A stretch of 12,013 bases of DNA from JBFGWM01 sp041588495 (GTDB lineage Bacteria; Pseudomonadota; Gammaproteobacteria; Pseudomonadales; JBFGWM01): contig JBFGWM010000064.1 of NCBI GenBank assembly GCA_041588495.1, forward strand, positions 1 to 12,013, in the 5' to 3' direction. This document shows positions 1-7,207 of the stretch, one piece after another. Made by a program: the position numbers and the translations under genes. The notes beneath the pieces were generated by a model that was not told the origin of the DNA, did not search any database, and worked only from the letters and a program-made list of their open reading frames with translations. Every line of letters begins with the position of its first letter. The first letter of the stretch is position 1.

Positions 1-17
1 CCAGCCGGCGGGAGACG

Positions 18-47
18 TTGATAAGGCACTCATATATCGCGTATGAT
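18..47 (+). promoter_or_regulatory. Predicted sigma70 promoter of the ectABC operon
   Basis: TTGATA at 18-23 and TATGAT at 42-47 each match the sigma70 consensus in five of six bases and are separated by 18 bp. The predicted transcription start is near 54, which leaves a leader of about 120 bases before ectA. The region is clearly more AT-rich than the flanking genes. ectABC operons are usually induced by high salt, but nothing in the sequence proves that here. Confidence 0.55.
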
Positions 48-48
48 G

Positions 49-70
49 TTTCGTTCTCTAAGTAACGATA
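49..70. promoter_or_regulatory. Inverted repeat at the predicted ect transcription start (candidate operator)
   Basis: TTTCGTT (49-55) and AACGATA (64-70) form an imperfect inverted repeat, six of seven bases paired, with an 8-bp spacer. The repeat lies just downstream of the predicted -10 and covers the predicted start point, which is where a repressor would act. In methylotrophic halophiles the MarR-type regulator EctR represses ectABC from a site overlapping its promoter. No ectR is visible here, so assignment to EctR is only a guess. A second short repeat, GGAT-3-ATCC, lies at 84-94. Confidence 0.25.
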
Positions 71-176
71 AGTGGCGCGCTTTGGATCAAATCCACGTAA
101 AATGCTGTTATCTATGCATATATGCGGTTTCGCGCTGTCGTTTGGCATCAGGAAAAACACTTAGAAGTGTAATACT

Positions 177-704
177 TTGCCGGTGAACGTTGTTGCGATT
201 GGGGACGAAAAGCAGTCCCAGGCGACTATTCTGCGCCAACCCGTTGCGGAAGATGCCATGAGTCTGCACCGCCTGGTGGAGCAGTCCCCGCCGCTGGATA
301 CCAATTCCGCCTACTGCAACCTCCTGCACTGCACCCATTTTGCCGCCACCTCGGTGGCCGCCGAGGTCGCGGGCGAACTGGCGGGCTTCGTTTCCGGTTA
401 CCAGGTGCCGGAGCGACCCGACACCCTGTTCGTGTGGCAGGTCGCCGTCGCCGTGTCAGCGCGCGGCCAGGGGCTTGCGGGCCGCATGCTCGACCACCTC
501 CTCGCACGTCCCGCCTGCCACGCGGTGAATTACGTCGAGACCACGATCACGAGTGACAACCACGCCTCCTGGACCCTGTTCAGGCACTTCGCCGGGCGCC
601 ACGGCGCCGGCCTGGAATCCGGCGTGTGGTTCGACCGCGAGGACCACTTCGCGGGAGAGCACGACTCCGAACACCTCCTCCGTATCGGCCCATTCAAGAA
701 GTAA
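177..704 (+). CDS. ectA: L-2,4-diaminobutyrate N(gamma)-acetyltransferase EctA
   Basis: Second enzyme of ectoine synthesis: it transfers acetyl from acetyl-CoA to the gamma-amino group of L-2,4-diaminobutyrate in the cytoplasm. The 175-residue protein is a single GNAT-fold domain of normal EctA length. Family-typical stretches are SPPLDTNSAYCNLL (residues 37-50), FVSGYQVPERPDTLFVWQVAV (71-91) and the acetyl-CoA pyrophosphate-binding loop ARGQGLAGRML (95-105). The start is uncertain. TTG at 177 has GAAG at 164-167 with 9-nt spacing; GTG at 183 is six bases further on with a poorer spacing. The family similarity begins only around ILRQPVAED, so either start is compatible. First gene of ectABC, 14 bases before ectB. 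Identification is firm; only the start is in doubt. Confidence 0.95.
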   Translation: MPVNVVAIGDEKQSQATILRQPVAEDAMSLHRLVEQSPPLDTNSAYCNLLHCTHFAATSVAAEVAGELAGFVSGYQVPERPDTLFVWQVAVAVSARGQGLAGRMLDHLLARPACHAVNYVETTITSDNHASWTLFRHFAGRHGAGLESGVWFDREDHFAGEHDSEHLLRIGPFKK

Positions 705-718
705 ACGGGAAACAGAAA

Positions 719-2014
719 ATGAAAATATTCGAAGAAATCGAGTCCGAGGTACAAAGTTATGCGCGCTCGTTTCCGCGTGTGTTCCACCGGGCCCGGGGCG
801 AGTTCCTGTACGACGAAGAGGGCAACGAGTACCTCGATTTTCTCGCCGGCGCCGGCACCCTGAATTACGGCCACAACAACCCCGTGTTCAAGGAAAAACT
901 GCTGGAGTACATCCATGCCGATGGCATCACCCACGGGCTCGACCTGCACACCCGGGCCAAGGGCGAGTTCCTGGAGACCTTCAACGAGAAGATTCTCAAG
1001 CCGCGCGGGCTCGACTACGTGGTGCAGTTCACCGGCCCCACCGGGACCAACGCTGTCGAGGCTGCCCTGAAACTGGCCCGCAACATCACCGGCCGTGAAA
1101 ACGTCATCTCCTTTACCAACGGTTTTCACGGCGTGAGCCTCGGGTCGCTTGCTGCGACTGGCAACTCCCATCACCGCGACGCGGCGGGCGTGAGCCTGAA
1201 CGGCACCACGCGTATGCCCTATGACGGCTATCTCGGTGAGGACATCGATACCACCGCCTACCTCGACAAGGTGCTTTCCGATTCCAGCAGCGGCGTCGAC
1301 CTGCCGGCGGCGGCGATCATCGAGACCGTGCAGGGCGAGGGTGGCATCAACGCGGCCAGCTTCGAGTGGTTGCGCAGCCTGGAGCAGGTATGCCGGAAGC
1401 ATGGCGTGCTGCTCATCGTTGACGACATCCAGGCTGGATGCGGCCGCACCGGAACCTATTTCAGCTTCGAAGAGGCCGGGATTCATCCGGACATCGTCAC
1501 CCTGTCGAAGTCGCTGGGCGGCTATGGCCTGCCGTTTGCCGTGGTGCTGTTTCGCCCGGAACTGGATCACTGGAAACCGGGGGAGCATAACGGGACGTTT
1601 CGCGGCAACAATTTTGCCTTTGTCACCGCCAAGGCGGCGATCGACCATTACTGGTCGGATGACACTTTTGCACGGGAGATCAAGCGCAAGGGTGCGTATA
1701 TCTCGCGACGCCTGCAGGACATCGTCGCCCGGCATGGCGAAGGTAATTTCACCACCCGGGGCCGTGGCATGTTCCAGGGCATCAACTGCGTCAACGGCGA
1801 ACTTGCGGGAAAGATCACCAAGACCGCGTTTCGCAACGGTCTGATCATCGAGACCAGCGGCGCAGACGATCACGTGGTCAAGTTCCTTTGTCCCCTGATC
1901 ATTCGTGATGAGAACCTGAAGCGGGGGATCGATATCGTGGAGGCCGCGATCCTGGAGACCTGCGCCGGGGACGCGGGGATACCCGAGGAATTCCAGTACT
2001 TCGAAGCCTGCTGA
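719..2014 (+). CDS. ectB: L-2,4-diaminobutyrate transaminase EctB
   Basis: First enzyme of the ectoine pathway: it makes L-2,4-diaminobutyrate from L-aspartate-4-semialdehyde with glutamate as amino donor. The 431-residue protein is a class III, PLP-dependent, cytosolic aminotransferase of the usual EctB size. Visible elements are the phosphate-binding GPTGTNAVEAALKLAR (106-121), the ring-stacking NGFHG (134-138), VDDIQAGCGRTG with PLP-nitrogen Asp235 (234-245), and TLSKSLGGYG with the predicted Schiff-base Lys264. The reading frame stays open upstream to 626, but the family N-terminus MKIFEEIESEVQSYARSFP fits ATG 719 exactly, with a purine-rich GGGAAAC just ahead. An upstream start would overlap ectA by about 80 bases and add 31 residues foreign to the family. 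It lies 47 bases before ectC. Confidence 0.97.
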   Translation: MKIFEEIESEVQSYARSFPRVFHRARGEFLYDEEGNEYLDFLAGAGTLNYGHNNPVFKEKLLEYIHADGITHGLDLHTRAKGEFLETFNEKILKPRGLDYVVQFTGPTGTNAVEAALKLARNITGRENVISFTNGFHGVSLGSLAATGNSHHRDAAGVSLNGTTRMPYDGYLGEDIDTTAYLDKVLSDSSSGVDLPAAAIIETVQGEGGINAASFEWLRSLEQVCRKHGVLLIVDDIQAGCGRTGTYFSFEEAGIHPDIVTLSKSLGGYGLPFAVVLFRPELDHWKPGEHNGTFRGNNFAFVTAKAAIDHYWSDDTFAREIKRKGAYISRRLQDIVARHGEGNFTTRGRGMFQGINCVNGELAGKITKTAFRNGLIIETSGADDHVVKFLCPLIIRDENLKRGIDIVEAAILETCAGDAGIPEEFQYFEAC

Positions 2015-2061
2015 TTCGCATTTCGGCAACGTTTGGTCGACCACGAGCAAGGGAAACACCG

Positions 2062-2466
2062 ATGATCGTCAGAAAGCTATCCGATGCGCAGCGCGGTGCG
2101 CGCAGGATCGTTTCACCCGATGGAAACTGGGAAAGCACCCGCCTGCTGCTGAAGAACGACCGCATGGGGTTCTCGTTCCATATCACCACGATTCATGCCG
2201 GCGCCGATTTCCGGATGCATTATCAGAATCACCTCGAGTCGGTGTATTGCATCTCCGGCGAGGGCGAGGTGGAGACCCTGGTCGACGGTGTCCGCCATCC
2301 GATCGCGCCCGGCACGATCTATATCCTCGACCAGCACGACGAGCACGTGCTGCGCGCATTCAGCGAAATGACCATGGCCTGCGTGTTCAACCCGCCGCTG
2401 AGCGGCACGGAGGTGCACAATGCCGAGGGCGCGTATGAGCTGGATGCCGACGCAATCTCGGGGTAG
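2062..2466 (+). CDS. ectC: L-ectoine synthase EctC
   Basis: Last step of ectoine synthesis: cyclising dehydration of N-gamma-acetyl-L-2,4-diaminobutyrate to ectoine. This is a 134-residue cupin-fold protein, full length for the family. The three metal ligands known from characterised EctC proteins (Glu57, Tyr85, His93) are all present with a constant offset of +2: Glu59 in HLESVYCISGEGE, Tyr87 in PGTIYILD and His95 in QHDEHVLR. A purine-rich GGGAAAC (2051-2057) precedes ATG 2062. Neither ectoine hydroxylase (ectD) nor the ectoine-specific aspartokinase (ask) follows, so the operon as seen makes ectoine only. No convincing terminator follows. Confidence 0.97.
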   Translation: MIVRKLSDAQRGARRIVSPDGNWESTRLLLKNDRMGFSFHITTIHAGADFRMHYQNHLESVYCISGEGEVETLVDGVRHPIAPGTIYILDQHDEHVLRAFSEMTMACVFNPPLSGTEVHNAEGAYELDADAISG

Positions 2467-2530
2467 GTGTTCGAAAGTCGCTATTTTGCGAGTATTCGCA
2501 CGCATTTCTGCTGGTTTCCAGTCCGCCCGG

Positions 2531-2561
2531 TTGGTGCAGATTTAACCGAATCTGGTATAAG
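2531..2561 (+). promoter_or_regulatory. Predicted promoter of the beta-helix/diheme fusion gene
   Basis: The 136-base gap between ectC and the next gene is AT-richer than its flanks. It holds an extended -10 (TGG followed by TATAAG, 2553-2561) and a weak -35 (TTGGTG, 2531-2536) 19 bp upstream. A start near 2568 would give a leader of about 35 bases ending in a GGGGAA ribosome-binding site (2592-2597) ahead of ATG 2603. This suggests the gene is transcribed separately from ectABC. Confidence 0.45.
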
Positions 2562-2602
2562 TGTTCCTATAACTAGACCTCTAATTCCACCGGGGAACCC
2601 AC

Positions 2603-5600
2603 ATGACTCGCCTGATGACCACGCTGAGCGTGCTCGCGCTCACCCTTTTCCATAGTTTTGCCAACGCCGCCGTGTTCCGCGTGGAAGCGGGCGAGGACGC
2701 CGAGACCAATGCCTTCAACGCCCTGCTCGACATGCGTGACGGCGACACCCTGCAGTTCGGTCACGGCATCTTTCATTTCAATGCATCGATCGTCATGCAG
2801 AAGATGCGTGGCATCACCATCCGTGGTGAAGGCCGTGACAACACCATCCTGAGCTTCAAGGAGTCCGAGTCCGCGGACGGCCTGCTGCTCACCCAGGTCA
2901 AGGGCATCCGCATCGAGGACCTCACGGTGATCGACACCCCCGGGTTCGCGATCACGGTGAGCGGTTCCAGCCACGTGGAGATGCGACGCATTCGCGTGAT
3001 GTGGTCCAGCGCGGACGGCAGCACCAACCTCGAGGATCCATCGACCCTGAGCCCGGCGTGTATTCCCAACCTCGCCCAACCGGGCACCCCGGACAACGTC
3101 AACCGCTCGTTTGGGCCGCTGGATGCGGCGCGGGTCGGTGCGAAGGACACGCCGTTTGCCGGTTTCCTGCCGGTGGGCACGCCCTTCGAGATTCTCAAGG
3201 ATCCGACCCGGCAGCCGGCCTACACGGTGTCACCGCCCTACGTGGGCAAGAGCTCCAACGGCGCCTACGCCATCTACCCGGTGCAGTCGAACCACATTCT
3301 TCTCGATGACGTGCATGCGTTCGGCGCGGCGGACGCGGGGATTTATGTCGGCCAGTCCAACAACGTGGAGATCAAGAACTCGATCGCCCGCTACAACGTC
3401 GCCGGATACGAGATCGAGAACACCGACGAGGCCGACATGCACCACAACCTGGCGGAATGTAACACCGCCGGCTTCCTGATCTTCGACCTGCCGGGCCTGG
3501 CCCAGTACGGCGAGCGTACGCGGATGTACGACAACGTCTCCCAGTACAACAACCTGTATAACTTCGCCGTGCCGGGCGTGGTGGCCGACGTTCCCGCCGG
3601 GGTCGGCCTGCTGATCCTCGGCTATGACCGCATGGAGATCCGCGACAACCTGATCCAGCATCACCGCACCGCCGGCGTGGTGGTCGCCAGCCATGAACTG
3701 CTGAACGGCGGCAACAGCCCCAACGCGGACGGCACCAGCACCTCGGGAATCTCCGGCACCACGGACCTGCGTATGGATCTGTACCCGGAAGGCCTGTTCG
3801 TGCTGCAGAACGAGTTCATCAACAACGGCTATCTCCCGCAGGAGCCCGAGGTCGATATCGTGACCTTCGAGGAAGATGGCAGCCCCACCATCAACGACGG
3901 GCACAGTTCCCTGTTGCCCGCGCTGGTGATGATCAAGAGCGTGATCACGCCGGACCCCGAGCATGGCAACCTGCCGGGACCCCACGGCGCGCACATCGTG
4001 TGGGACGGCATGAAGGACAACCAGCCGTTCTCGACCAACAAGGACGAGCCGCTGAACATTGCCGACCACGGCATCTGCGGCTGGCCGAACCTCGAGGCCC
4101 ACGTGGCGGATTCCCGCGAGGACATGGGGCAGAGCTATGGCCAGGATGCGTTCGGCAAGCCGGACTACATCAACCGCCCCGAGCTGAACTGCCGTCACAA
4201 CGCCTACAAGTTCCAGCACTGGGGTAACCCGAGTTATCCCGACGGCACCTGGATCGGCGCCGAGGGCCTCACCGGGGACGCTGTTCCCGATACCTTCGTG
4301 CGCAACGAGCCGCGTTTCGGCATCTGCGTGGCCGAGAGCAACAGTTTCACCCCGGGTACGCCGGCGTTCATGAACTTCAAGGACGTGGATCCGAGCACCC
4401 AGGCCTCGTACGACCTGGCCCCGCACCGCTGCAACCTGGAGCTGCTGCCCCAGGCCCGCGTGGAAAGCTTCGACACCGTGCGCTTCGCCGAGCGCGACGA
4501 GGTCAGCCCCGAGGAGAAGAAGCGGATCTGTGAACAGGACACCGGGGACGAGGTCAATTACGAGGCCCTGGAACACAACTGTCCCAAGCTCTCGGATTAC
4601 AACCTCTTCGCCGAGGGCAACCCGCGTGACGGTTCCACCCGCGGTGGCGTGAGCTACGACCTGACCTCACCGCTGTTCTCCGACTACGCCAAGAAGTACC
4701 GTATTCTCTTCCTGCCGAAGAACAAGCGGGCACAGTGGCACGAGGGCTCGGCCAGCGAGCCGAATGTCACCATCGACCTGCCGGTCGGCACGGTGATCGC
4801 CAAGACCTTCAGCTTCATCGACGGCAACAAGGAGAATGTCGTCGAGACCCGCCTGCTGATTCATCGCGGGAAGGTGAAGGACAGCCAGTGGCAGGGCCTG
4901 CCGTATGTCTGGGACGGCGACAAGGAGGCCTATCTCGTTGCCGGTGGCGTGAAGGGCATTCATGCCAAGTGGGACTACGCGGACCGGGATACCGGCGCAC
5001 GCCTTGCCGGCGAAACCAACGGGTACCTGGTGCCGGGTGCCGGGCAGTGTATCGAGTGCCATTCCAACGATGACCGCATTCCTGGCGCGGCACCCATCGG
5101 TATGAAGGTGCGCCTGCTCAACATGCCCAACAAGAACGGCAACAACCAGCTGGCGGAGTGGGTCGAGCAGGGCATCCTGAAGATGCCGAACCGGGAGCTG
5201 GTGGTCAGCAATGGCATCATCACCAATGCCCAGCGCCTGCCGCGCTACGGGGTTCCGGGTGATGCCTACAACATCGACAGCCCCGAGTTCACCCGCTTCG
5301 CGGATGGCGACGGACATGCCGACATCCAGGCCCGGGCGCGTGCATGGCTGGAGACCAACTGCGCCCACTGTCACAACGCCAAGGGTCGTGCCGGCAGCAC
5401 CGGCCTGTTGATGGACGTGTTCCGCACGGTCAACCTGCAGTACGGCGTGTGCAAGCATCCGCCCGCGGGTGGGAGCGGTCTCGGTGGGCACGAGGTGGAC
5501 ATCCTGCCGCTGCGCGCATCCGAGTCCATCATCCCGTTCCGGATGGAGAACACCAACGCCGGTGAAAAGATGCCGCCCCTGGGTCGCAGTGTCGTGCATA

Positions 5601-5683
5601 CCGAGAGCCTGAAGCTGGTTCGCCAGTGGATCGACACGGTCGTGGACAAGGACTACCCGGGCGCGGGGTCCTGTACCAACTGA
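2603..5683 (+). CDS. Exported fusion: parallel beta-helix domain + SO2930-type diheme cytochrome c
   Basis: A 1026-residue secreted protein of unknown role. Residues 1-22 are a Sec signal peptide (hydrophobic core, then ANA before Ala23). Residues ~25-615 carry right-handed parallel beta-helix features, with repeated short strands and turns such as GAYAIYPVQSNHILLDDV, DAGIYVGQSNN and GYEIENTDEAD, as in the beta-helix family I recall as TIGR03805. Residues ~650-1026 match the SO2930-type diheme cytochrome (TIGR03806 as I recall): SPLFSDYAKKYRILFLPKNK, two haem motifs CIECH (816-820) and CAHCH (920-924), YGVCKHPPAGG, and a likely axial Met990 in GEKMPP. These families are normally separate neighbouring genes; here one frame spans both without a stop. 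Residues ~140-212 look like an insertion in the helix domain. It is probably periplasmic or surface-exposed and electron-transferring, with the substrate unknown. The domain calls are strong; the function is open. Confidence 0.88.
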   Translation: MTRLMTTLSVLALTLFHSFANAAVFRVEAGEDAETNAFNALLDMRDGDTLQFGHGIFHFNASIVMQKMRGITIRGEGRDNTILSFKESESADGLLLTQVKGIRIEDLTVIDTPGFAITVSGSSHVEMRRIRVMWSSADGSTNLEDPSTLSPACIPNLAQPGTPDNVNRSFGPLDAARVGAKDTPFAGFLPVGTPFEILKDPTRQPAYTVSPPYVGKSSNGAYAIYPVQSNHILLDDVHAFGAADAGIYVGQSNNVEIKNSIARYNVAGYEIENTDEADMHHNLAECNTAGFLIFDLPGLAQYGERTRMYDNVSQYNNLYNFAVPGVVADVPAGVGLLILGYDRMEIRDNLIQHHRTAGVVVASHELLNGGNSPNADGTSTSGISGTTDLRMDLYPEGLFVLQNEFINNGYLPQEPEVDIVTFEEDGSPTINDGHSSLLPALVMIKSVITPDPEHGNLPGPHGAHIVWDGMKDNQPFSTNKDEPLNIADHGICGWPNLEAHVADSREDMGQSYGQDAFGKPDYINRPELNCRHNAYKFQHWGNPSYPDGTWIGAEGLTGDAVPDTFVRNEPRFGICVAESNSFTPGTPAFMNFKDVDPSTQASYDLAPHRCNLELLPQARVESFDTVRFAERDEVSPEEKKRICEQDTGDEVNYEALEHNCPKLSDYNLFAEGNPRDGSTRGGVSYDLTSPLFSDYAKKYRILFLPKNKRAQWHEGSASEPNVTIDLPVGTVIAKTFSFIDGNKENVVETRLLIHRGKVKDSQWQGLPYVWDGDKEAYLVAGGVKGIHAKWDYADRDTGARLAGETNGYLVPGAGQCIECHSNDDRIPGAAPIGMKVRLLNMPNKNGNNQLAEWVEQGILKMPNRELVVSNGIITNAQRLPRYGVPGDAYNIDSPEFTRFADGDGHADIQARARAWLETNCAHCHNAKGRAGSTGLLMDVFRTVNLQYGVCKHPPAGGSGLGGHEVDILPLRASESIIPFRMENTNAGEKMPPLGRSVVHTESLKLVRQWIDTVVDKDYPGAGSCTN

Positions 5684-5704
5684 CACTTGCTAAACGGCAA
5701 GAAG

Positions 5705-5734
5705 AAACGCCCCGCAATGCGGGGCGTTTTTTTT
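5705..5734 (+). terminator. Rho-independent terminator after the fusion gene
   Basis: A perfect 11-bp stem (AAACGCCCCGC 5705-5715 with GCGGGGCGTTT 5719-5729) and an AAT loop lead into an eight-T run (5727-5734). It starts about 20 bases after the stop codon. It separates the fusion gene from the downstream propeller gene. Confidence 0.93.
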
Positions 5735-5875
5735 GACGCCGCCCTGCGCCCTGATGCGGAACTCCAGGTCCCGGGTCTGCGCGAAAGTTCGTTAAGCCTG
5801 TCCTAAACTGGGTAGGTGCAGGCAGGCTCGCAAGACGACAGCATTTTCTATTCTGGGAGGCCCGTGGGAAATCAA

Positions 5876-7138
5876 ATGGATCAAGTCAGCGTAAGATCGT
5901 TCGCCAAAGCCTTTTTCACAGCAGGCCTGTTGGCCGTGGGCGCGTTGGCCCAGGCCGCATCAGTGCTGCCGCCGTCCACGGATCCCAATGTGCGGGACGT
6001 GGTGCTGGTGGGCAGCAACTGGGACGGTACGGCGGAAATTTTCGATCCTCACACCTTCGAGGTCATCAAGACCATCAACCTGGTTCCGGACCGCGACGAG
6101 CGGATGGCGGAGATCAAGGAGGAGGGGATCAAGCGGCGCGTCATGTTCCAGCTGATCCGCCACGTGATCGGCGAGGGCAACGACCAGTTGGTGGACGACC
6201 TGTTCACGTCACATGACGGTCGCGTGGTTTACGCCTCGCGGCCGAGTTTCGCCGATGTCATCGCCATGGACATGCATAGCGGAAAGATCATCTGGCGCAC
6301 GCCGGTGGAAGGGGTACGCTCGGATCACGCGGCGATCTCGCCTGACGGCAAGATTTTCCTGGTGTCGGCCTCCACGGCGCGCAAGGTCCACGCCATCGAC
6401 ACCGCGACCGGGAAGATCATCGGCGGCTGGGACACCGGTGACCAGCCCCACGAAAGCACCTACTCCGCGGACGGCAAGACGGTCTACCACGCCAGCATCG
6501 GCCGCGTTTTCGTGCCGACCACCTCGAAGTGGCTGGACTGGATCAAGGGCGATCGCTGGATGCAGATCGTCGACGTCGACGGCGGGAAGTTCACGGTCAG
6601 CCACCAGGTCGATATCGGGGAAAAGCTCGAGGAGTTCGGTTTTCCCTGGGTCGACTCGGCGGTACGGCCGATGGCGGTACCTGCGGACGGCAAGCACCTC
6701 TACCTGCAGGTGTCCTTCTTCCACGGCTTCTTCGAGTATGACCTGGCGACCCACAAGATCACCCGCAAGGTGCACCTGCCCATCCCGGAGAAGATCAAGA
6801 ACCTGTCCTACTGGAAGTACCAGTTGAACTCCGCGCACCACGGCCTGGCCATCAACAATGCGGGCACCAAGCTGTGCGTGGCGGCGACCATGTCGGGGTA
6901 CGTGGCCATCGTCGACCGCAAGACGTTCGAGTACAAGACGGTCCAGCTTTCGGAAGACCCGTTGGGAGCGAAGCCCTACTGGTCCACCCAGAGCCACGAC
7001 GGCAAGTACTGCTACGTCTCGGTCAGCGAACAGGACCGGGTGTCGGTCATCTCCTTTGACGAGGCTCGCGAGGTCGCCAGCATCAAGGTTGGTGATCACC
7101 CGCAGCGCGTGCGCAACGGCCGGTTGCGAATCAAGTAG
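5876..7138 (+). CDS. Exported YncE/YVTN-like beta-propeller protein
   Basis: A 420-residue protein with a signal peptide (VRSFAKAFFTAGLLAVGALAQAA, cleavage probably after ALAQA or AQAA, residues 24-28), hence periplasmic. Six blade-like repeats of the type S-x-D-G-K followed by a hydrophobic strand can be read: TSHDGRVVYAS (111-121), SPDGKIFLVS (155-164), SADGKTVYHAS (197-207), PADGKHLYLQV (269-279), NNAGTKLCVAA (327-337) and SHDGKYCYVSV (373-383). With the N-terminal strand NVRDVVLVGSNWDGTAEIF this suggests a seven-bladed propeller. It contains no CxxCH. ATG 5876 is chosen for GGGAA at 5866-5870; an in-frame GTG at 5864 with GGGAGG ahead is possible, and GTG 5816 is unlikely. It lies between terminators, flanked by two diheme cytochrome genes, so a partner or substrate role in the same redox process is plausible but unproven. 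Confidence 0.82.
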   Translation: MDQVSVRSFAKAFFTAGLLAVGALAQAASVLPPSTDPNVRDVVLVGSNWDGTAEIFDPHTFEVIKTINLVPDRDERMAEIKEEGIKRRVMFQLIRHVIGEGNDQLVDDLFTSHDGRVVYASRPSFADVIAMDMHSGKIIWRTPVEGVRSDHAAISPDGKIFLVSASTARKVHAIDTATGKIIGGWDTGDQPHESTYSADGKTVYHASIGRVFVPTTSKWLDWIKGDRWMQIVDVDGGKFTVSHQVDIGEKLEEFGFPWVDSAVRPMAVPADGKHLYLQVSFFHGFFEYDLATHKITRKVHLPIPEKIKNLSYWKYQLNSAHHGLAINNAGTKLCVAATMSGYVAIVDRKTFEYKTVQLSEDPLGAKPYWSTQSHDGKYCYVSVSEQDRVSVISFDEAREVASIKVGDHPQRVRNGRLRIK

Positions 7139-7158
7139 CGGAACTGTTTTCGATTCTT

Positions 7159-7186
7159 GTCGCCCGGTTTCACCGGGCGACGTTTT
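7159..7186 (+). terminator. Hairpin terminator after the beta-propeller gene
   Basis: A perfect 9-bp GC-rich stem (GTCGCCCGG 7159-7167 with CCGGGCGAC 7173-7181) with a TTTCA loop is followed by GTTTT. The T-tract is short, so termination may be partial and allow read-through into the cytochrome gene 21 bases further on. No convincing promoter lies between the hairpin and that gene, apart from a -10-like TAGAAT at 7196-7201 that is too close to the start codon for a normal leader. Confidence 0.7.
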
Positions 7187-7207
7187 CCGCTGTTGTAGAA
7201 TCACGGG

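Noticed and set aside
530..2059. A 509-codon open frame on the - strand over ectA/ectB
   Set aside because: Antisense to unmistakable ectA and ectB; no recognisable family.
2487..2500. Possible terminator after ectC (TGCGA-4-TCGCA)
   Set aside because: Stem of only five pairs and no T-tract after it.
3230..4576. A 448-codon open frame on the - strand inside the fusion gene
   Set aside because: Antisense to recognisable beta-helix sequence, with low-complexity Val/Gly/His composition and no domain signal.
5735..5875. Promoter for the propeller gene (TAAACT at 5804-5809)
   Set aside because: Only four of six bases match a -10 and no -35 is found at a suitable distance, though some promoter is expected after the strong terminator at 5705-5734.
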